Assembly: GCA_039621445.1 (NCBI GenBank)
Contig: CP154956.1
Span: 88,294,482-88,358,481, forward strand
Source of the DNA: Euglena gracilis
Lineage: Eukaryota > Euglenida > Euglenophyceae > Euglenales
DNA: 64,000 bases
Direction: 5' to 3'
The first letter of the stretch is position 1, and each line of letters opens with the position of its first letter. Position numbers and translations under genes: made by a program. Shown in pieces: positions 11,906 through 21,873 of the stretch. The notes beneath the pieces were generated by a model that searched no databases, had not been told where the DNA came from, and was given only the letters and a program-made list of their open reading frames with translations.

Positions 11906-12090
11906 AAAACATCCTGAAATGATGCTCTTTGCAATACTTCTTTGGATTGCATGCCATGCCTCCTGTATTGTCCAAAGCCCACCAATATTTTTTCCCTACC
12001 TGACAGAGACAAACTCCATTGGTCTTTAGGACGGGTGGGTAAAACAGCAGATGTTCATCCAACCAAACAGTTCTTGGACAAGACACAGAT
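11874..12090 (-). CDS. C-terminal exon of an unidentified minus-strand protein
   Basis: After an acceptor GTACCAG at 12091-12097 the minus strand is open to a stop at 11874. The product contains VWLDEHLLFYPPV, then VCLCQVGKKYWWALDNTGG and CNPKKYCKEHHF. The aromatic and cysteine-rich composition and lack of repeats argue for real coding sequence. Its codons are more AT-rich than those of the large gene. It overlaps the edge of a short-repeat array at its 3' end, so the last dozen residues are uncertain. I do not recognise the family. Confidence 0.5.
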
Positions 12091-12225
12091 CTGGTACATT
12101 ACAACTGCCAGTGATTTTGCCAACTCATGAATCTCTGATACAAAAAATATAAACTTGAGAAGAAAAAAAGAGACCTGGAAAATAATACATTGGTTTTGGA
12201 AATGGTCGATGGTCACAAGAACTGT

Positions 12226-12357
12226 CTACATCACCATTTCTTGGGACAATCCAATCCAGATATTAACTTCAACCAGCTGCTTGTGCCAAGCTTCCTTTGA
12301 TCTCTGATTGATTCTGAAGAGAGGAAAACTTGGCATCTGTTTGATTTTTTCGACAAT
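12226..12357 (-). CDS. Exon of the same unidentified gene
   Basis: An acceptor CTTCAG precedes IVEKIKQMPSFPLF, then QRSKEAWHKQLVEVNIWIG up to a TAG at 12226. A donor-like GTGATG lies at 12234, so the exon may end earlier at 12235. A (GTT)n microsatellite sits just upstream in the presumed intron. A further exon candidate, VVPGLLPEHLALLL, lies near 12450-12500 after a clear pyrimidine-rich acceptor. The codon phase between these pieces does not close, so the gene model is incomplete. Confidence 0.45.
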   Translation of the reverse strand: MVEKIKQMPSFPLFRINQRSKEAWHKQLVEVNIWIGLSQEMVM

Positions 12358-12599
12358 CTGAAGGCAATGGTGATTCGTTGTTGTTGTTGTTGTTGTTGTT
12401 GGGCCAAAATTTCTGCTCGCCAACAACAACCTTCTTTGACCTAACAACAAAGCAAGATGCTCAGGGAGCAACCCTGGAACAACCCCTGGAGACAAAGAAA
12501 AAAGACAAACAAAGACAGCAGGAAAATCACTGACGACCAATTTGGAATAACTTCGTCCATCCTTTTGACCACAACCTATTCTTCAAAAATAAAATTGCG

Positions 12600-12735
12600 G
12601 TGTTGTCATGATTTGTCGGGATCTGTTGGAACCCACACCTCCAGAGGGTCAAAAAAGTGTTGTCCCCATTTGTCGGGATCTGTCGGAATTCGTCGGGATT
12701 TGTCGGGATCTGTTGGAATTTGTCGCTGGTGGGGC
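12600..12735. repeat. TTTGTCGGGATCTG tandem units
   Basis: Six or so units of 10-20 bp built on TTTGTCGGGATCTGT occur with the companion phrase ACACCTCCAGAGGGTC, matching 11.25-11.33 kb. The repeats are noncoding. Confidence 0.6.
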
Positions 12736-12984
12736 TTGCTGGCGGGGCCCTTGCCTGGCAGTGCCTGAATAACTTGGCAGGGGGCAAAGAAGGACGGCAA
12801 AGAAGGGTGGTTTCAGTAATGACCCTGGAAGCCCTCGAAGCTGCTGCCCAAATAACCTGGCAGGGGGGATGGGTGGAGGTTCCAGTAACTTGGCACTCCA
12901 CCAGGCTATTTGGGGGGGGGGGCACACCCCCAGGGGACAGGTCGATTTGTGGGGGGTAGGCTTGTGGACAAAAAATTTTGGGCA

Positions 12985-13089
12985 GGATTCTATGAGAGTT
13001 CTGGATGGTGATGGTTGAGTCGGCTACCACCCCCTGGCATATCTCGACACGCACGGCGTTCAATAAGTCTTTCCGTCCCAGTGTCCGAA
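12985..13089 (-). CDS. Candidate exon 3' of the large gene
   Basis: Sixty-two bases after the proposed stop of the large gene there is a good acceptor (CCTTTCCAG at 13090). The following frame reads RKDLLNAVRVEICQG and then VVADSTITIQNS. It could be the first exon seen of the next minus-strand gene, an alternative 3' end of the large gene, or 3'UTR that happens to be open. No clear donor follows. Confidence 0.3.
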
Positions 13090-13151
13090 CTGGAAAGGAA
13101 TCTCTGGTAAGCCAGGCGGGGGGCAGGGAGGTGGCGTGGAACCGCGAAGGG

Positions 13152-13267
13152 TCATTCTCGGGTGTAGATGACCAGGTCGGCCTTGTTGGGCAACCGGGAC
13201 AGGAGGCACAGGGGCGGGGAAGGCGTGGGCTTCCGAAGGAAAGGGTGGCGGGGCCCCGCCGCCGCTT
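13152..13267 (-). CDS. MCTP: MCTP-like last exon
   Basis: The acceptor is CCCCCAAACAG at 13268. The frame ends CLLSRLPNKADLVIYTRE and a TGA at 13152. Animal MCTPs end with a similar segment, a leucine-serine-arginine-valine-proline core followed by a hydrophobic strand, and plant ones with an F-R-R-L-P variant. It starts with two bases of a codon and matches the single base left by the exon at 13724-13890. A shorter version using a GTCATC donor inside the exon and the acceptor at 13090 is possible. Confidence 0.6.
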
Positions 13268-13512
13268 CTGTTTGGGGGGTGGGAGGGGCCAAGCACCCCA
13301 TGGCGCCACCCCCATGGCCAACCCCGCCTGGCAGGTCCGTGGGAACAAGCACGGGTGACAACATCCCAGAGAAAGCGTGAAGTGGACTTTCCAACGCGGA
13401 AAGGCAGCTGGCTGGCGGGACCAAGGTGACGGCCTCCGGAGGTAGGCAACGATGAGGGGTGAGACCTGCCGGGGGGAGAAAGGAGCTGGCAAACAGGGTG
13501 GCACAACGTACC

Positions 13513-13645
13513 TACCCCCCGGGGAAACTGTCCCCAGACAAGTCGATGAGTACCGAGGTCGGAGACGTCCCCATGAGGACAGGTCAGCAGGTACGGAACT
13601 AGGGGACAGTTTGCTGGGAGGACAGTTTCCCAGGAGGGGGGGGGG
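13513..13645. repeat. CCCTGACAG-family block in an intron
   Basis: The block starts CCCCCCGGGGAAACTGTCCC and ends ACAGTTTCCCAGGAGGGGGG, so its two ends are inverted copies. It is a diverged member of the family at 1.04-1.36 kb and lies in the last intron of the large gene. Confidence 0.55.
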
Positions 13646-13723
13646 TTGATCTTTGGACCTGAGGTCAGGGCTTTGGAGTGTTGCGCTGTACGCACGGGAG
13701 GGGGAATCACGCCATCATCACAC

Positions 13724-13890
13724 GCCGCCGGTAAAACCATGGAGACATTGTGGGGAATGGGCCGGCTTTGGCGGTGGGGCAGAAGCGCCGGCCGGGGTGG
13801 AGCAGGATGAGCCCCAGAACGGCGAGGAGGAGTTGGGCCGGGAAGAGCCGGCGCCAGCAGCGAGGCACAGGGCAAGCGTGACAGGCGTGA
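13724..13890 (-). CDS. MCTP: MCTP-like exon: second membrane segment end
   Basis: The frame contains RLFPAQLLLAVLGLILLHPG. MCTP C-terminal domains have a hydrophobic strand of this kind (arginine/tyrosine, leucines, W/L-G-L, then a basic proline motif) after the second membrane hairpin. The exon begins with one base of a codon at an AAG acceptor, which fits the two bases left by the exon at 14631-14803. The proposed donor is C|GTGTGA at 13723. Confidence 0.6.
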
Positions 13891-14630
13891 CTTGGAGAAG
13901 CCTGACGGTCAACTTTGCTCCATCAGTGGGAGAAAGTGACATCTTCCAACCTCCAGGCCGACATAAAAAAACCTCAAAAGCAAAGAAAAGTTTGCAAACC
14001 AAAATGTGCAGAAGCTGGTATTTTTTTCAAGTGTGGGAAAATGTCCTTTCCAGCAAAAAAAAAAATGAAAAGATTCTCAAAAAACTCGTCAGGACACAGG
14101 TAAGCCTGAATTTTGAAGCGCCGACCCCACCCGGGAGGGGGTTGCAGGCACACCCAGATCCCCCCTGGGGGGAAGGCACATAGCCAAAAGTTGCTGGGCA
14201 GTCGGCCAAGGCATTTGCGGCACCAGAAGCCCAGAAAAGCCATTTTTGGGCGCTTTTTTGGCTCACAATCAGGCAGGTAACGACCTGGGGGGAGAGTAGC
14301 GCCTGCCTGCCCAGGGGCTCCAGGGCACCCCGTGATCCCGCCCACATTCAGTCTGGTCATTCAAATTCAGTCTGGTCAGGAGGCACAAAGCCAGGAGACA
14401 GGCTTAGCCGTATAGCGGGCAGAGGACAGTTCTCCTGGAGGGGGGGGGGGGCATATGTGGTGCACAACTGCCTTTTTTTGGCATACTGCGTGATTTTTGG
14501 CACATTTTTGCCGTCGTGTTTGCGTTCCTTGATCATTTTTCCTCTGCAGGGTGCAGGGGGGGGGGGGGGTTGAGCGTTGTGGGATCATTTTTTGAGATGC
14601 CAGAAACATGAAGCGTCGGTGGGGACTGAC

Positions 14631-14803
14631 CCCACGGCTGTCCATATGAGAACCCACAGCGCCGTGAGGGCCATCATGACGATGGCGGTGATGGTGTAGT
14701 CTGTGAAGCGGAAGAGGCCGAGGAAGGCCTCCAGGACGCTGGCGGCCTTGTCCATGATCGCCTGCACCCGCGTCGCGACGTGCTCGAAGCGCTCGATCTT
14801 CCG
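14631..14803 (-). CDS. MCTP: MCTP-like exon: amphipathic helix and membrane segment
   Basis: After an acceptor CTGCAG the frame reads RKIERFEHVATRVQAIMDKA, then SVLEAFLGLFRFTDYTI and TAIVMMALTALWVLIW. In MCTPs a helix with V-Q-x-I-(L/M)-D-x-A-S precedes the second membrane hairpin, exactly this order. A donor GTCAGT follows at 14630 and leaves two bases. The exon is GC-rich and clearly different from the A/T-rich DNA on its right side. Confidence 0.75.
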
Positions 14804-14819
14804 CTGCAGCGTCACAATG

Positions 14820-15272
14820 ATGGGGCGGGGGGCTTTCCAAACAGGAGGCTCGGCAAAGTTTTGCAAATTTTAGAATATAAGTTAAAATAATATGACATAA
14901 AAGTCAAAAAATAAATTATCAATAATACTTTTAGCACAATGTGATATAATTCTACGGGGAATAATGTGTCAAAAAAAATAACAAAAGATATATAAATGCA
15001 GAAAATATGACAACGAACCTGATGGTGGTGGAAGAGGAGGTGGTAGTGGTGAAAACCACATTCCAAAAAATTGAGATAATTGCAACATCCATACATTTGC
15101 TTCACATTTTAACAAGACAGGACACTTATGAGCTAAAGTGCTCAGGGGGTTAATTTGAGAATGGCACACAATTTAATCTTTCCCTTTGTTGAATGACTGC
15201 AATTTCGTTTGAAGATCAAAGGTCCTCTCCACCATAGATCCGTTAAACAGAATGTGGAACAGAAACTTCCCA
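14820..15272. other. AT-rich intron segment
   Basis: The stretch is AT-rich with poly-A/T tracts and no G runs. It lies between the exon at 14.7 kb and element A. No exon is recognised. Confidence 0.4.
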
Positions 15273-15314
15273 CTTAGGCGGCCGAATTCGCACTTAAGGT
15301 TTTTTCCTTTGAAA

Positions 15315-17575
15315 TGGGCGCATTTGCGCAAATGCGCAAATTTTACGTAACCCCTGGGACCCTGTACCCTGACACCCAGAACACCATTTAAGAACCGTTA
15401 CACCCCTGTATTGGAGGGGATTAACCCCAGAAGTTTGGTGTGAATGCTGCTTACCAGGTGACGTTAATAGGGCTGAGGGTGAGACTGGTGCTGTTGTACA
15501 TCAAACGGGAGAGAGGCACACACCCCTTGTTACGACACTTGGAAATGGTGCTGACGTGCTGACTGAACTGACTGGGATACTACCGCCACCGGTAAGAACA
15601 CACGGAGCCTCATGACATCACACACCACAGACCACGTCAGCCAGCCGTCATGCAACTGATGTGTGTTTGTGGGCGCATTTGCACAAATAAGAACAATTGT
15701 GTTTGTGGGCGCTTTTGTGCAAATAAAACGTACACTAATAATGATAAAATGACGTGTTTGTGGGCGCAAATGCGCACACAAACAAATTTGTTGGTGCGCG
15801 CATTTGCGCAAATGCGCACCAACATGTTTATGTTTATTTGCGCAAATGCGCACACCAACATGTACTTTTACTTTCTATGTTAAAACACACCAATGAGGAC
15901 CATGACCCTAGAGGTTTTAAAACGTGATGGGCGTGTTGGTGCGCGCAGTTGCGCAAATAAACATAATTACATTTTGTTTGCGCATTTGCGCAAATGCACA
16001 AACAAACATTTAATAAACCGCTTCAAAATAATGTGTTTGTAGGAGCCTTAGAGCACACAAACAAAGTTGTGTTTATTTGCGCAAATGCGCGCATCAACAC
16101 ACATCAGTTGTGCGATACCATCTCCTCCTCCGTGACAGCTGGCGAACGCAACTCCTCACGCCAACCAATGATTTGCACCACGATTACGTGGTGATGAAAT
16201 TTGTGGTGAGAGGTAGTGTGGAGTGTTCACTGGAACACGGCATTTGACTGGCGAAAATTTGCCTGTCTACATTTGTACTGCTGTTACCCGGCCCGATCGG
16301 CCTGTTGTTTTGGCATCATCTGTTTTGCAGTTAAACGTGCTGAATTGATGACGTGCAAACGACCCGTGACTGTTGGACACCTTTTCTGCAACAGGACTGC
16401 GTTACAAGAAGACAAAATTTGGCACCTGAAATGCCCAGGACGTGTCCGGCCGTAGTCCGTTTTACGGTTTTCTTTGCCATTTTTCCCTTGAAAAACGTAT
16501 AAAAAAACACCGGTTTTTGTGCATAATTTGGGGGGAGTGGGTCCCACTGCTTTGATGCACCCAATCCAGTGGTAAAGCTTCAACACTTCCTTGCATCCAA
16601 AGTAACGGGTGCTTGAGGGCTGTCTCTCTCCGGCTGCTGGTTGCCATGCACTGGCACCACGTCATACCCCAGCCTCACACCCCGGTTGCGGAGTATAACG
16701 TGGCCGCTTCGGTGTGTGTTGTTGCACCGGGGAGGTGGATGCCGGTCTGGTGGGTGTTGAAGCATCAGCAGCTGATGGGGCTGCACCAGCGGAGCCGAGG
16801 CTGCAGGCCAGCGGCAGTGCCTTTGGGACCCAAAAATTGGTGCCGGTGGACATGTACCGTTACTGGCTGGCTGCGCACCCACCTTCAAGAGATCCTATGT
16901 CTCCATCTTTTGTGGGACCTGCCAATGGTCCAAAAATGGCACAATAACACCAGGTGCCGGAGGAGACGGTGTGGCCATTTGCTTTCAACCCATTCAGAAG
17001 CCACTAAGGGTAGCTGTAAGAGGGCCAAATGAAATTGTTTTCTACTCCTCCATTAGTTGTTTATTTGCGCATTTGCGCGCATCACGTTGTTTTGTGGGCG
17101 CAAATGCGCAAATAAACATAGTAAATTGTGCAGTTTCTTCATGCAGTTTATTTGCACATTTGCGCCCACAAACAACGTGATGCGCGCAAATGCGCAAATA
17201 AACCACATCTACTGCTGGTGTTTGACGGTTGTGTTTCCGTCACACCGTTCTTCTTTCATGTTTATTTGCGCAAATGCGCAGATAAACAAAGAACATGTTT
17301 GTTTGCGCATTTGCGCAAATGCGCGCATAAAACATAATTTTTGTTTGTGCGCGTATTTGCGCCCATAAGCTTGCGCGCCGACAAATAATTTGGCAAACCC
17401 ACCAACTGGATGGCCCGTTGGTCTGCGCACCCACGGCTCCTTTGTCACACCGTTTATGAACGGCGTCAGTTCATGGGTACCAAAGCCCAATCCTTGAAGG
17501 ACATGTTTGTGTTTATGGGCGCAATTGCGCGCACCAACATAAACATGTTGGTGCGCGCATTTGCGCCCATAAACA
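15315..17575. repeat. Array of about 20 TTGCGCAAATGCGC palindromes in element A
   Basis: Sites lie near 15318, 15672, 15700, 15751, 15794, 15836, 15938, 15977, 16074, 17062, 17090, 17149, 17183, 17262, 17299, 17344, 17513 and 17551, with one more at the right end near 18160. The fuller unit is TTTATTTGCGCAAATGCGCN followed by CACCAACA or AATAAACA, so each site is an imperfect palindrome with T-rich and A-rich shoulders. They form two clusters (15.3-16.1 and 17.05-17.6 kb) around a non-palindromic middle. This is typical of repeated protein-binding sites or hairpins rather than of simple-sequence growth. Confidence 0.8.
16714..16947 (+). CDS. Possible element A protein fragment
   Basis: The most protein-like frame in the middle of element A reads SAADGAAPAEPRLQASGSAF and later KLVPVDMYRYWLAAHPPSRD, ending at 16947. 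A P-V-x-x-Y-x-x-Y/W-x-x-x-(R/H)-P pattern occurs in KIAA1958/Crypton-like tyrosine recombinases just before their catalytic domain. The match is short and I see no catalytic R-H-R-Y set, so this is only a lead. Frames on the minus strand are also open over part of it. Confidence 0.25.
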   Translation: MCCCTGEVDAGLVGVEASAADGAAPAEPRLQASGSAFGTQKLVPVDMYRYWLAAHPPSRDPMSPSFVGPANGPKMAQ

Positions 17576-18221
17576 CAATTTTGCCTTTCCAGTGTTGGGC
17601 TTCTTCCGCTGGGTTCTTTGCCACACAACTGGTTGAGCGCATCCCGGATATAGGCCGGGTGGGAGACACCCGTCCCCTTCATTCCCTGCGGACCCCATTT
17701 CTTCCCCTTTGTGCATCCCTTGTCCAACACCCTGCGTCCCTCCTTCCAGCTTGGTCACACCTCACCCACACCCCCCGGCACCTCCTCCCCGCACTTTAAC
17801 AAACAGCCCAAAAACACCACACCAAGGCGTCGCAAGCAACGCAGTCCGGCAAAACCCCAGGACGCACATCGCCGGCAGCTCGGACACACCCGGAGACACA
17901 GCCGAAAGAAGCAACAAGGGCAGTGAAGGTCCCGTTCCTATGGTGCTTTTTTGCGTTTTTTTCAGTGTGGGCCGGCAAGGTCCCGGGGGTTTCGACGTAC
18001 AAAGTCCATTTTCGGACACCCCCAAAACACCATTTTTTGCCAAAGTCCCGGGGGTCTCACAGCCAAAAACAGAATTTTCCTCATTTTTTGCACTCTTTTG
18101 TCAACGTGTTTTCAAAACCCGACCTTCACAGCTGAAACAAAGCAGAATGAAAAAATGCGTAAATTTGCGCAAGTGCGCAAATAAAAAGAAAAAAGCTTAA
18201 GTGCGAATTAGGCCGCCTAAG

Positions 18222-18600
18222 TCCCAGAAAGCCATGCCCCTCTGGTAGTTGTCACCGAACAAGTCAGAGTAAAGCCTCGACCCACCCTGAAAAAAGTAAA
18301 AATAGGTGAGAATCCAGGTCGGATTTTGGGTCAGTTGCTGAGAATCATCAGGGGGGGGGGGGGTGTTGTTGCTTTGGATTTTGCTGAAAGTATCGGCTTG
18401 ACAGATTTTCCCCAGCTGTGGGATCCAGAAATGGGTCAGAAACTGGCAAAAAAAAAAACTGGCAAAAAGAACATCTCCACAATACCAATTCAGCTCAAGG
18501 AGGAAATCATTATTCAAAAAAATTCAAAAGTTCCGGGGCACAGCCCTGTTTGAACAGCCACCTTCAACGGGCAGAGAGAACAGAGCCAAGCCGGGGCAAG
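18222..18600. other. Intron segment without recognised exon
   Basis: A G12 run at about 18351-18363 is the main feature. Frames are short and no splice-bounded exon is seen. Confidence 0.35.
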
Positions 18601-18611
18601 ACGAGGTCAGG

Positions 18612-18747
18612 GGATCCCCCCGGCGCCTTTCTCCTTCTTCTCTTCGTCCTCATCCTCCTCGTTCATCCCCCCGGAGATGGAGGGGTCCATGAGCGGCAGT
18701 GGATGGGGGCCCCCGAAGAAGACTGCGGCTCGGATGAGGCCAGACCT
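18612..18747 (-). CDS. MCTP: MCTP-like exon: acidic linker between membrane segments
   Basis: After the acceptor CTGCCTACAG the frame reads RSGLIRAAVFFGGPHPLPLM, then NEEDEDEEKKEKG. Animal MCTPs carry an E/D/K-rich linker just after the first membrane hairpin, in the same place relative to the neighbouring exons here. No GT donor occurs before the in-frame TGA at about 18607. A GC donor at AAAG|GCGCCG is possible, so the 3' border is approximate. Confidence 0.5.
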
Positions 18748-18867
18748 CTGTAGGCAGGGAAGGGTTAGCCCCCCCCCCCCCCCGCCACCTGGCTGGGGGG
18801 CCAATGCCAGGGAGCCCCCGAAGGATGGATATTGGATATCGGCCCATATCGGGTTTATCGGAAATCG

Positions 18868-18952
18868 TTAATTTATTATAATTAATTATTATTATAATTA
18901 TAATTAATTTAATTTATAATTATTAATAATAATTATAATTAATTTAATTTCT
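18868..18952. repeat. TAATTA microsatellite
   Basis: About 85 bp contain only A and T (TTAATTTATTATAATTAATT), flanked by sharp non-AT sequence. The flanks share ATATCG phrases on both sides (ATATCGGGT / ATATCGTGG). Confidence 0.8.
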
Positions 18953-19212
18953 CGGGTGCCCAAAAAATATCGTGGAATATCGACTTTATTTGGGGGGGGG
19001 TCCGTATTTTTGTTGCTTTTTGCCCAACGACCAGAAATCTGTGTGTCTGACCGGGGCATTGGTATTGGTGAGGGTGGTACGCACATCCCATCCCAGCACA
19101 TCAAGTGAAAACCCGACAGGAAAACAATGGCGAAAAATGGCCATGTTCTGCCAAAAATAAGTCGAGTTCTGAGGGAGAAAAAAAGTGATTTTTTGGCACC
19201 CTCAGACAATCA

Positions 19213-19385
19213 ACCATCCACCCAGACCGTCAAAAAAAGCGTTTTTGGACTTCTTAATTTTTTACCCCGTTCAAACCCCAGACCGACCATTGGGCGGCCC
19301 TTGGGCCATGGGTGGTCCTGAAAGGGCGGTTCTTAAGAAAACAAAAGAATCCCATCCCTTAAGGACGACCCTGCCACCAGTCAGA
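19213..19385. repeat. About 170-bp dispersed repeat, copy 1
   Basis: The order is: CAAAAAAAGCGTTTTTGGAC, a GTTCAAACCCCAGACCG block, GGGCGGTTCTTAAG, then A-rich and CCCTTAAGGACGACCCTG. The same order of blocks is found at 24936-25090 and 31062-31220, and the right part at 26808-26882. The ends GGGCGGTYCT / AGGACGRCCC are inverted relative to each other, so this may be the core of a MITE. Confidence 0.6.
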
Positions 19386-20479
19386 CAGGGTGGCCCCAGA
19401 AACCATCACCTGGACTCTGACATGTTCACACCGGGAGGGGGGGGGGGGGTATGGGAAGTATCGAAGGACTTTTGAGGTACTTCCCTCCTTTCCATTTTCA
19501 AGATCACTCCAAAAACTTCTTCCAGAAACTTCACCCGGACAGCCAGAATCGCCCAAAAAAATTGGGCGGATCGCGCAGCTACTTGGGATGGAGTTTCCTT
19601 CTGCCAGTTTACCAGTCACAAGATGCTCGTGTGATTTCACATGCGTAGAAAAATTTACCTGATTTCTTCTTCCAAATCAGTGTTTGGGATTTTAACTTTG
19701 AGGATTCTGGATTTGGGGGAATCCTGATACACATTTTTAGAATTCCCTACAAAAGGGATCGCGGGATTCTCTTGTCCAGAATTGTCCCAACATTTCAAAA
19801 TTCCGTCCGGTATTTCTCCACAACACAATCCTTCCGGTCGGCACTTCCTGTTACTCACAATTACCCCCCACCTCGGGTGATGACTGGTTGAACAGCATTG
19901 GGAACCCTGACAGTTTCCTGGGTGGGAACCAGACAGTTCCTCAAACCAGTTCCAGGGGGGGTGTTGGCACACAGACCTGGGCGGCCAGCAGGGGGTACGA
20001 TTGCACGTCCACGATAAAGGGGTCAAGACCCACCCTGCCAGGGGTCGCATGGCAGTTCATTTACGTCTTTGGAATTCTGGTATTCTGGAATAGCTGCATG
20101 TGTGGAAGCCAGGAATTTCTTAAGCCCCCCCCCGGGGGGGGGAGTCCGCAGGGGAGACGAGGGAGGTCCTAAACGGATACCAAGCTGGATGCGGCTGGCA
20201 CTGGAAAACAGGCAAAAAATCCTGAGTCCAACTGGGTTGGATATTCTTTGATTAAAAAATAAAAGTAAAACCCTAAAAAAATGTTTGGCCAGCTTTGGCC
20301 CCTTCTTCCAAAATTTTTCGGTGCTTCACGTCGAAGAATTTTTCAGTCCAGTCTGGCTGTGCCGGGTTGGGAAACCTTATCACGGCTCGACCCCAGGGGA
20401 GGAGAAGCCCACAGCCTGACTGGGATGCTGGCTGGAATCCCCACCAGACCACCCTACCCCCCCCTGGGGGTAGGTGGTC

Positions 20480-20546
20480 TTTTTTTTAAACCAGACCCCA
20501 CCCTACCCCCAGGGGGGGGGTAGGGTTGGGTCTGGTTTAAAAAAAA
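20480..20546. repeat. 31-bp-arm palindrome with C/G-run apex
   Basis: The left arm TTTTTTTTAAACCAGACCCC + ACCCTACCCCC is mirrored by the right arm with one mismatch, with the C run meeting the G run at the centre. It is one of three such palindromes in the window (also 21487-21550 and 28871-28959). Confidence 0.8.
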
Positions 20547-21274
20547 GGCCCTGATGGAAGCGACCAATTTTATTTCCCATAACGCCGTAGCCCTCGGCAT
20601 TCTGGCACGCCTTAAAGAGGTCTGAGCGCAAAGCAGAGCGAAGAAGAGCGTGAAAACCTCCCGGGGGTAGTATGGCGCCGGGGTGACCCATGCCAGGCAG
20701 GTTGGAAGCAAACTTTGGAAACAAAAAAATATGAACGCACGCACAAACAAACCTCCACTGACCCCTACCCACTCATCGACGTCCAAAGAGGAAGGGGTTT
20801 TTGCAATATCCGCTTCCTCCTTTCTTTTGGTTCTCATGCTCTCCCATTTTGGGTCACTTTGCGCTGCAACTCTCAGAGTGCAGAAACGACAGTGACGAAC
20901 ATAACACTTCTCCTAAAAACCTGTTGTTGATTTCGGCTTTCGCTCAAAATTTTAGGCCATTTTCGTTCATTTAGGGTTCTTTACTCTGGGCCAAACCGGC
21001 CAGCAGGAACGGCCAAAAAAAAACAGATTTTCCCCAGAAGCAACGGGGGGAAAAAACTGGGAGGATGTGTTGGAGGAAGCGATTCTCCGCTTTCTGTTCC
21101 ACTTCTAACCGACAAAAAATTTGAGTCTTTGACGGCCGCCCATTGGTCTCCAATGGGCGTTGTTTGAAGGGGGAACCCTTCCACAGGTTGGAAGTGTTCG
21201 GTTTCGATGTTTTTTGGGGGCAGGATCGACTTCTAGGGAGCAAGGGAGAAACGAATGGCCTGGGGTGGTGTCCG

Positions 21275-21441
21275 CAGACTGGTCCTTCAATTGGATGGAG
21301 GGCACAACAGGACGGATGGCGAACGGTTCAGGGAATGAGGCCCCGGCCATAGCCAGCAACCACAGCACGTTGGCTGCGAGGCTGACCGGGTAGCTCTTCC
21401 AGTGCATGACGTCGTGGACGGCCCCAGGGACGGACAGCACG
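21275..21441 (-). CDS. MCTP: MCTP-like exon: first membrane segment
   Basis: After an acceptor CTGCCACAG the frame reads GAVHDVMHWKSYPVSLAANV, then LWLLAMAGASFPEPFAI. MCTPs have W-x-x-P-x-x-(S/R)-(L/I)-x-A followed by a hydrophobic stretch at the first membrane pass. The donor is ambiguous (GTTCGC, GTCCTG or GTGCCC), so the end is approximate. Confidence 0.6.
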
Positions 21442-21486
21442 CTGTGGCAGTGACCCCCCCCCCGCACCAAATATCAGTGATGAATT

Positions 21487-21550
21487 TGCGGCAGCCATAC
21501 TCTAAATGGACCCCCCCGAGGGGGGGTCCATTTAGAGTATGGCTGCCGCA
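21487..21550. repeat. Perfect 31-bp-arm palindrome with C7/G7 apex
   Basis: The arm TGCGGCAGCCATACTCTAAA + TGGACCCCCCC is followed by GA and then its exact inverse. It lies just upstream (in gene direction) of the exon at 21.44 kb, inside an intron. RNA or single-stranded DNA from this site would fold into a 31-bp hairpin. Confidence 0.9.
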
Positions 21551-21775
21551 TTTGCATCCCCCTGACGGCGCAAGGCACCGGAAAGGAATGGAAACCCTCC
21601 TCATTTAAAAAAAAAGGCCCCTTCTGATTCAAGGGACAAAAAATAACAGTCAAGCTCTGATTTACAAAACAAAACCGTCAGCTCTGGCAAAAGCCTCCAA
21701 CGGTCCCTGATCCGTGACGGCTCAACTTCGTCCAAACCAAGTTCATTTGCACATTCCATTCCCCCTTCCCCTCAC

Positions 21776-21873
21776 TCCGCTCAGTCCGTCCCTGGGCGGT
21801 CCTCCACGCGTTCCGGAGGGGCTCCAGGGCGGCTTTGCAGCGGCGAAAATGGGCCCCGAGCAGCGCCGCGCCG
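21776..21873 (-). CDS. MCTP: MCTP-like exon: pre-membrane helix
   Basis: After CCCTGCACAG the frame reads GAALLGAHFRRCKAALEPLR + NAWRTAQGRTER, then a GTGAGG donor. In MCTPs a helix with L-L-x-x-x-F-x-R-x-K/C-x-x-x-x-x-x-x-x-N-A leads into the first membrane segment. It joins in phase to the exon at 22116-22206. Confidence 0.65.

Larger units (their letters stand above)
15273..18221. mobile_element. Element A: 26-bp inverted ends, 5-bp target duplication
   Basis: The left end at 15273-15298 is CTTAGGCGGCCGAATTCGCA + CTTAAG. The right end at 18196-18221 is its inverse with one substitution. The five bases outside are TCCCA on both sides (15268-15272, 18222-18226). About 100 bp inside the left end (GTAACCCCTGGGACCCTGTA) and about 300 bp inside the right end match element B. 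The interior holds about 20 palindromic GCGCAAATGCGC sites. It sits in an intron of the large gene. I cannot assign it to a named superfamily from the ends alone. Confidence 0.85.

Noticed and set aside
12527-13504. 325-codon minus frame
   Set aside because: Only small parts look protein-like; it spans GTCGGGAT repeats and the terminal exon of the large gene in another frame.
16613-17032. 139-codon plus frame in element A as transposase
   Set aside because: It has no catalytic motif, and a different frame (16714-16947) looks more protein-like over the same DNA.
15315-17575. CRISPR array
   Set aside because: The palindromic repeats have irregular spacing and occur in both orientations inside a transposon-like element of a nuclear genome; no cas-like gene is present.
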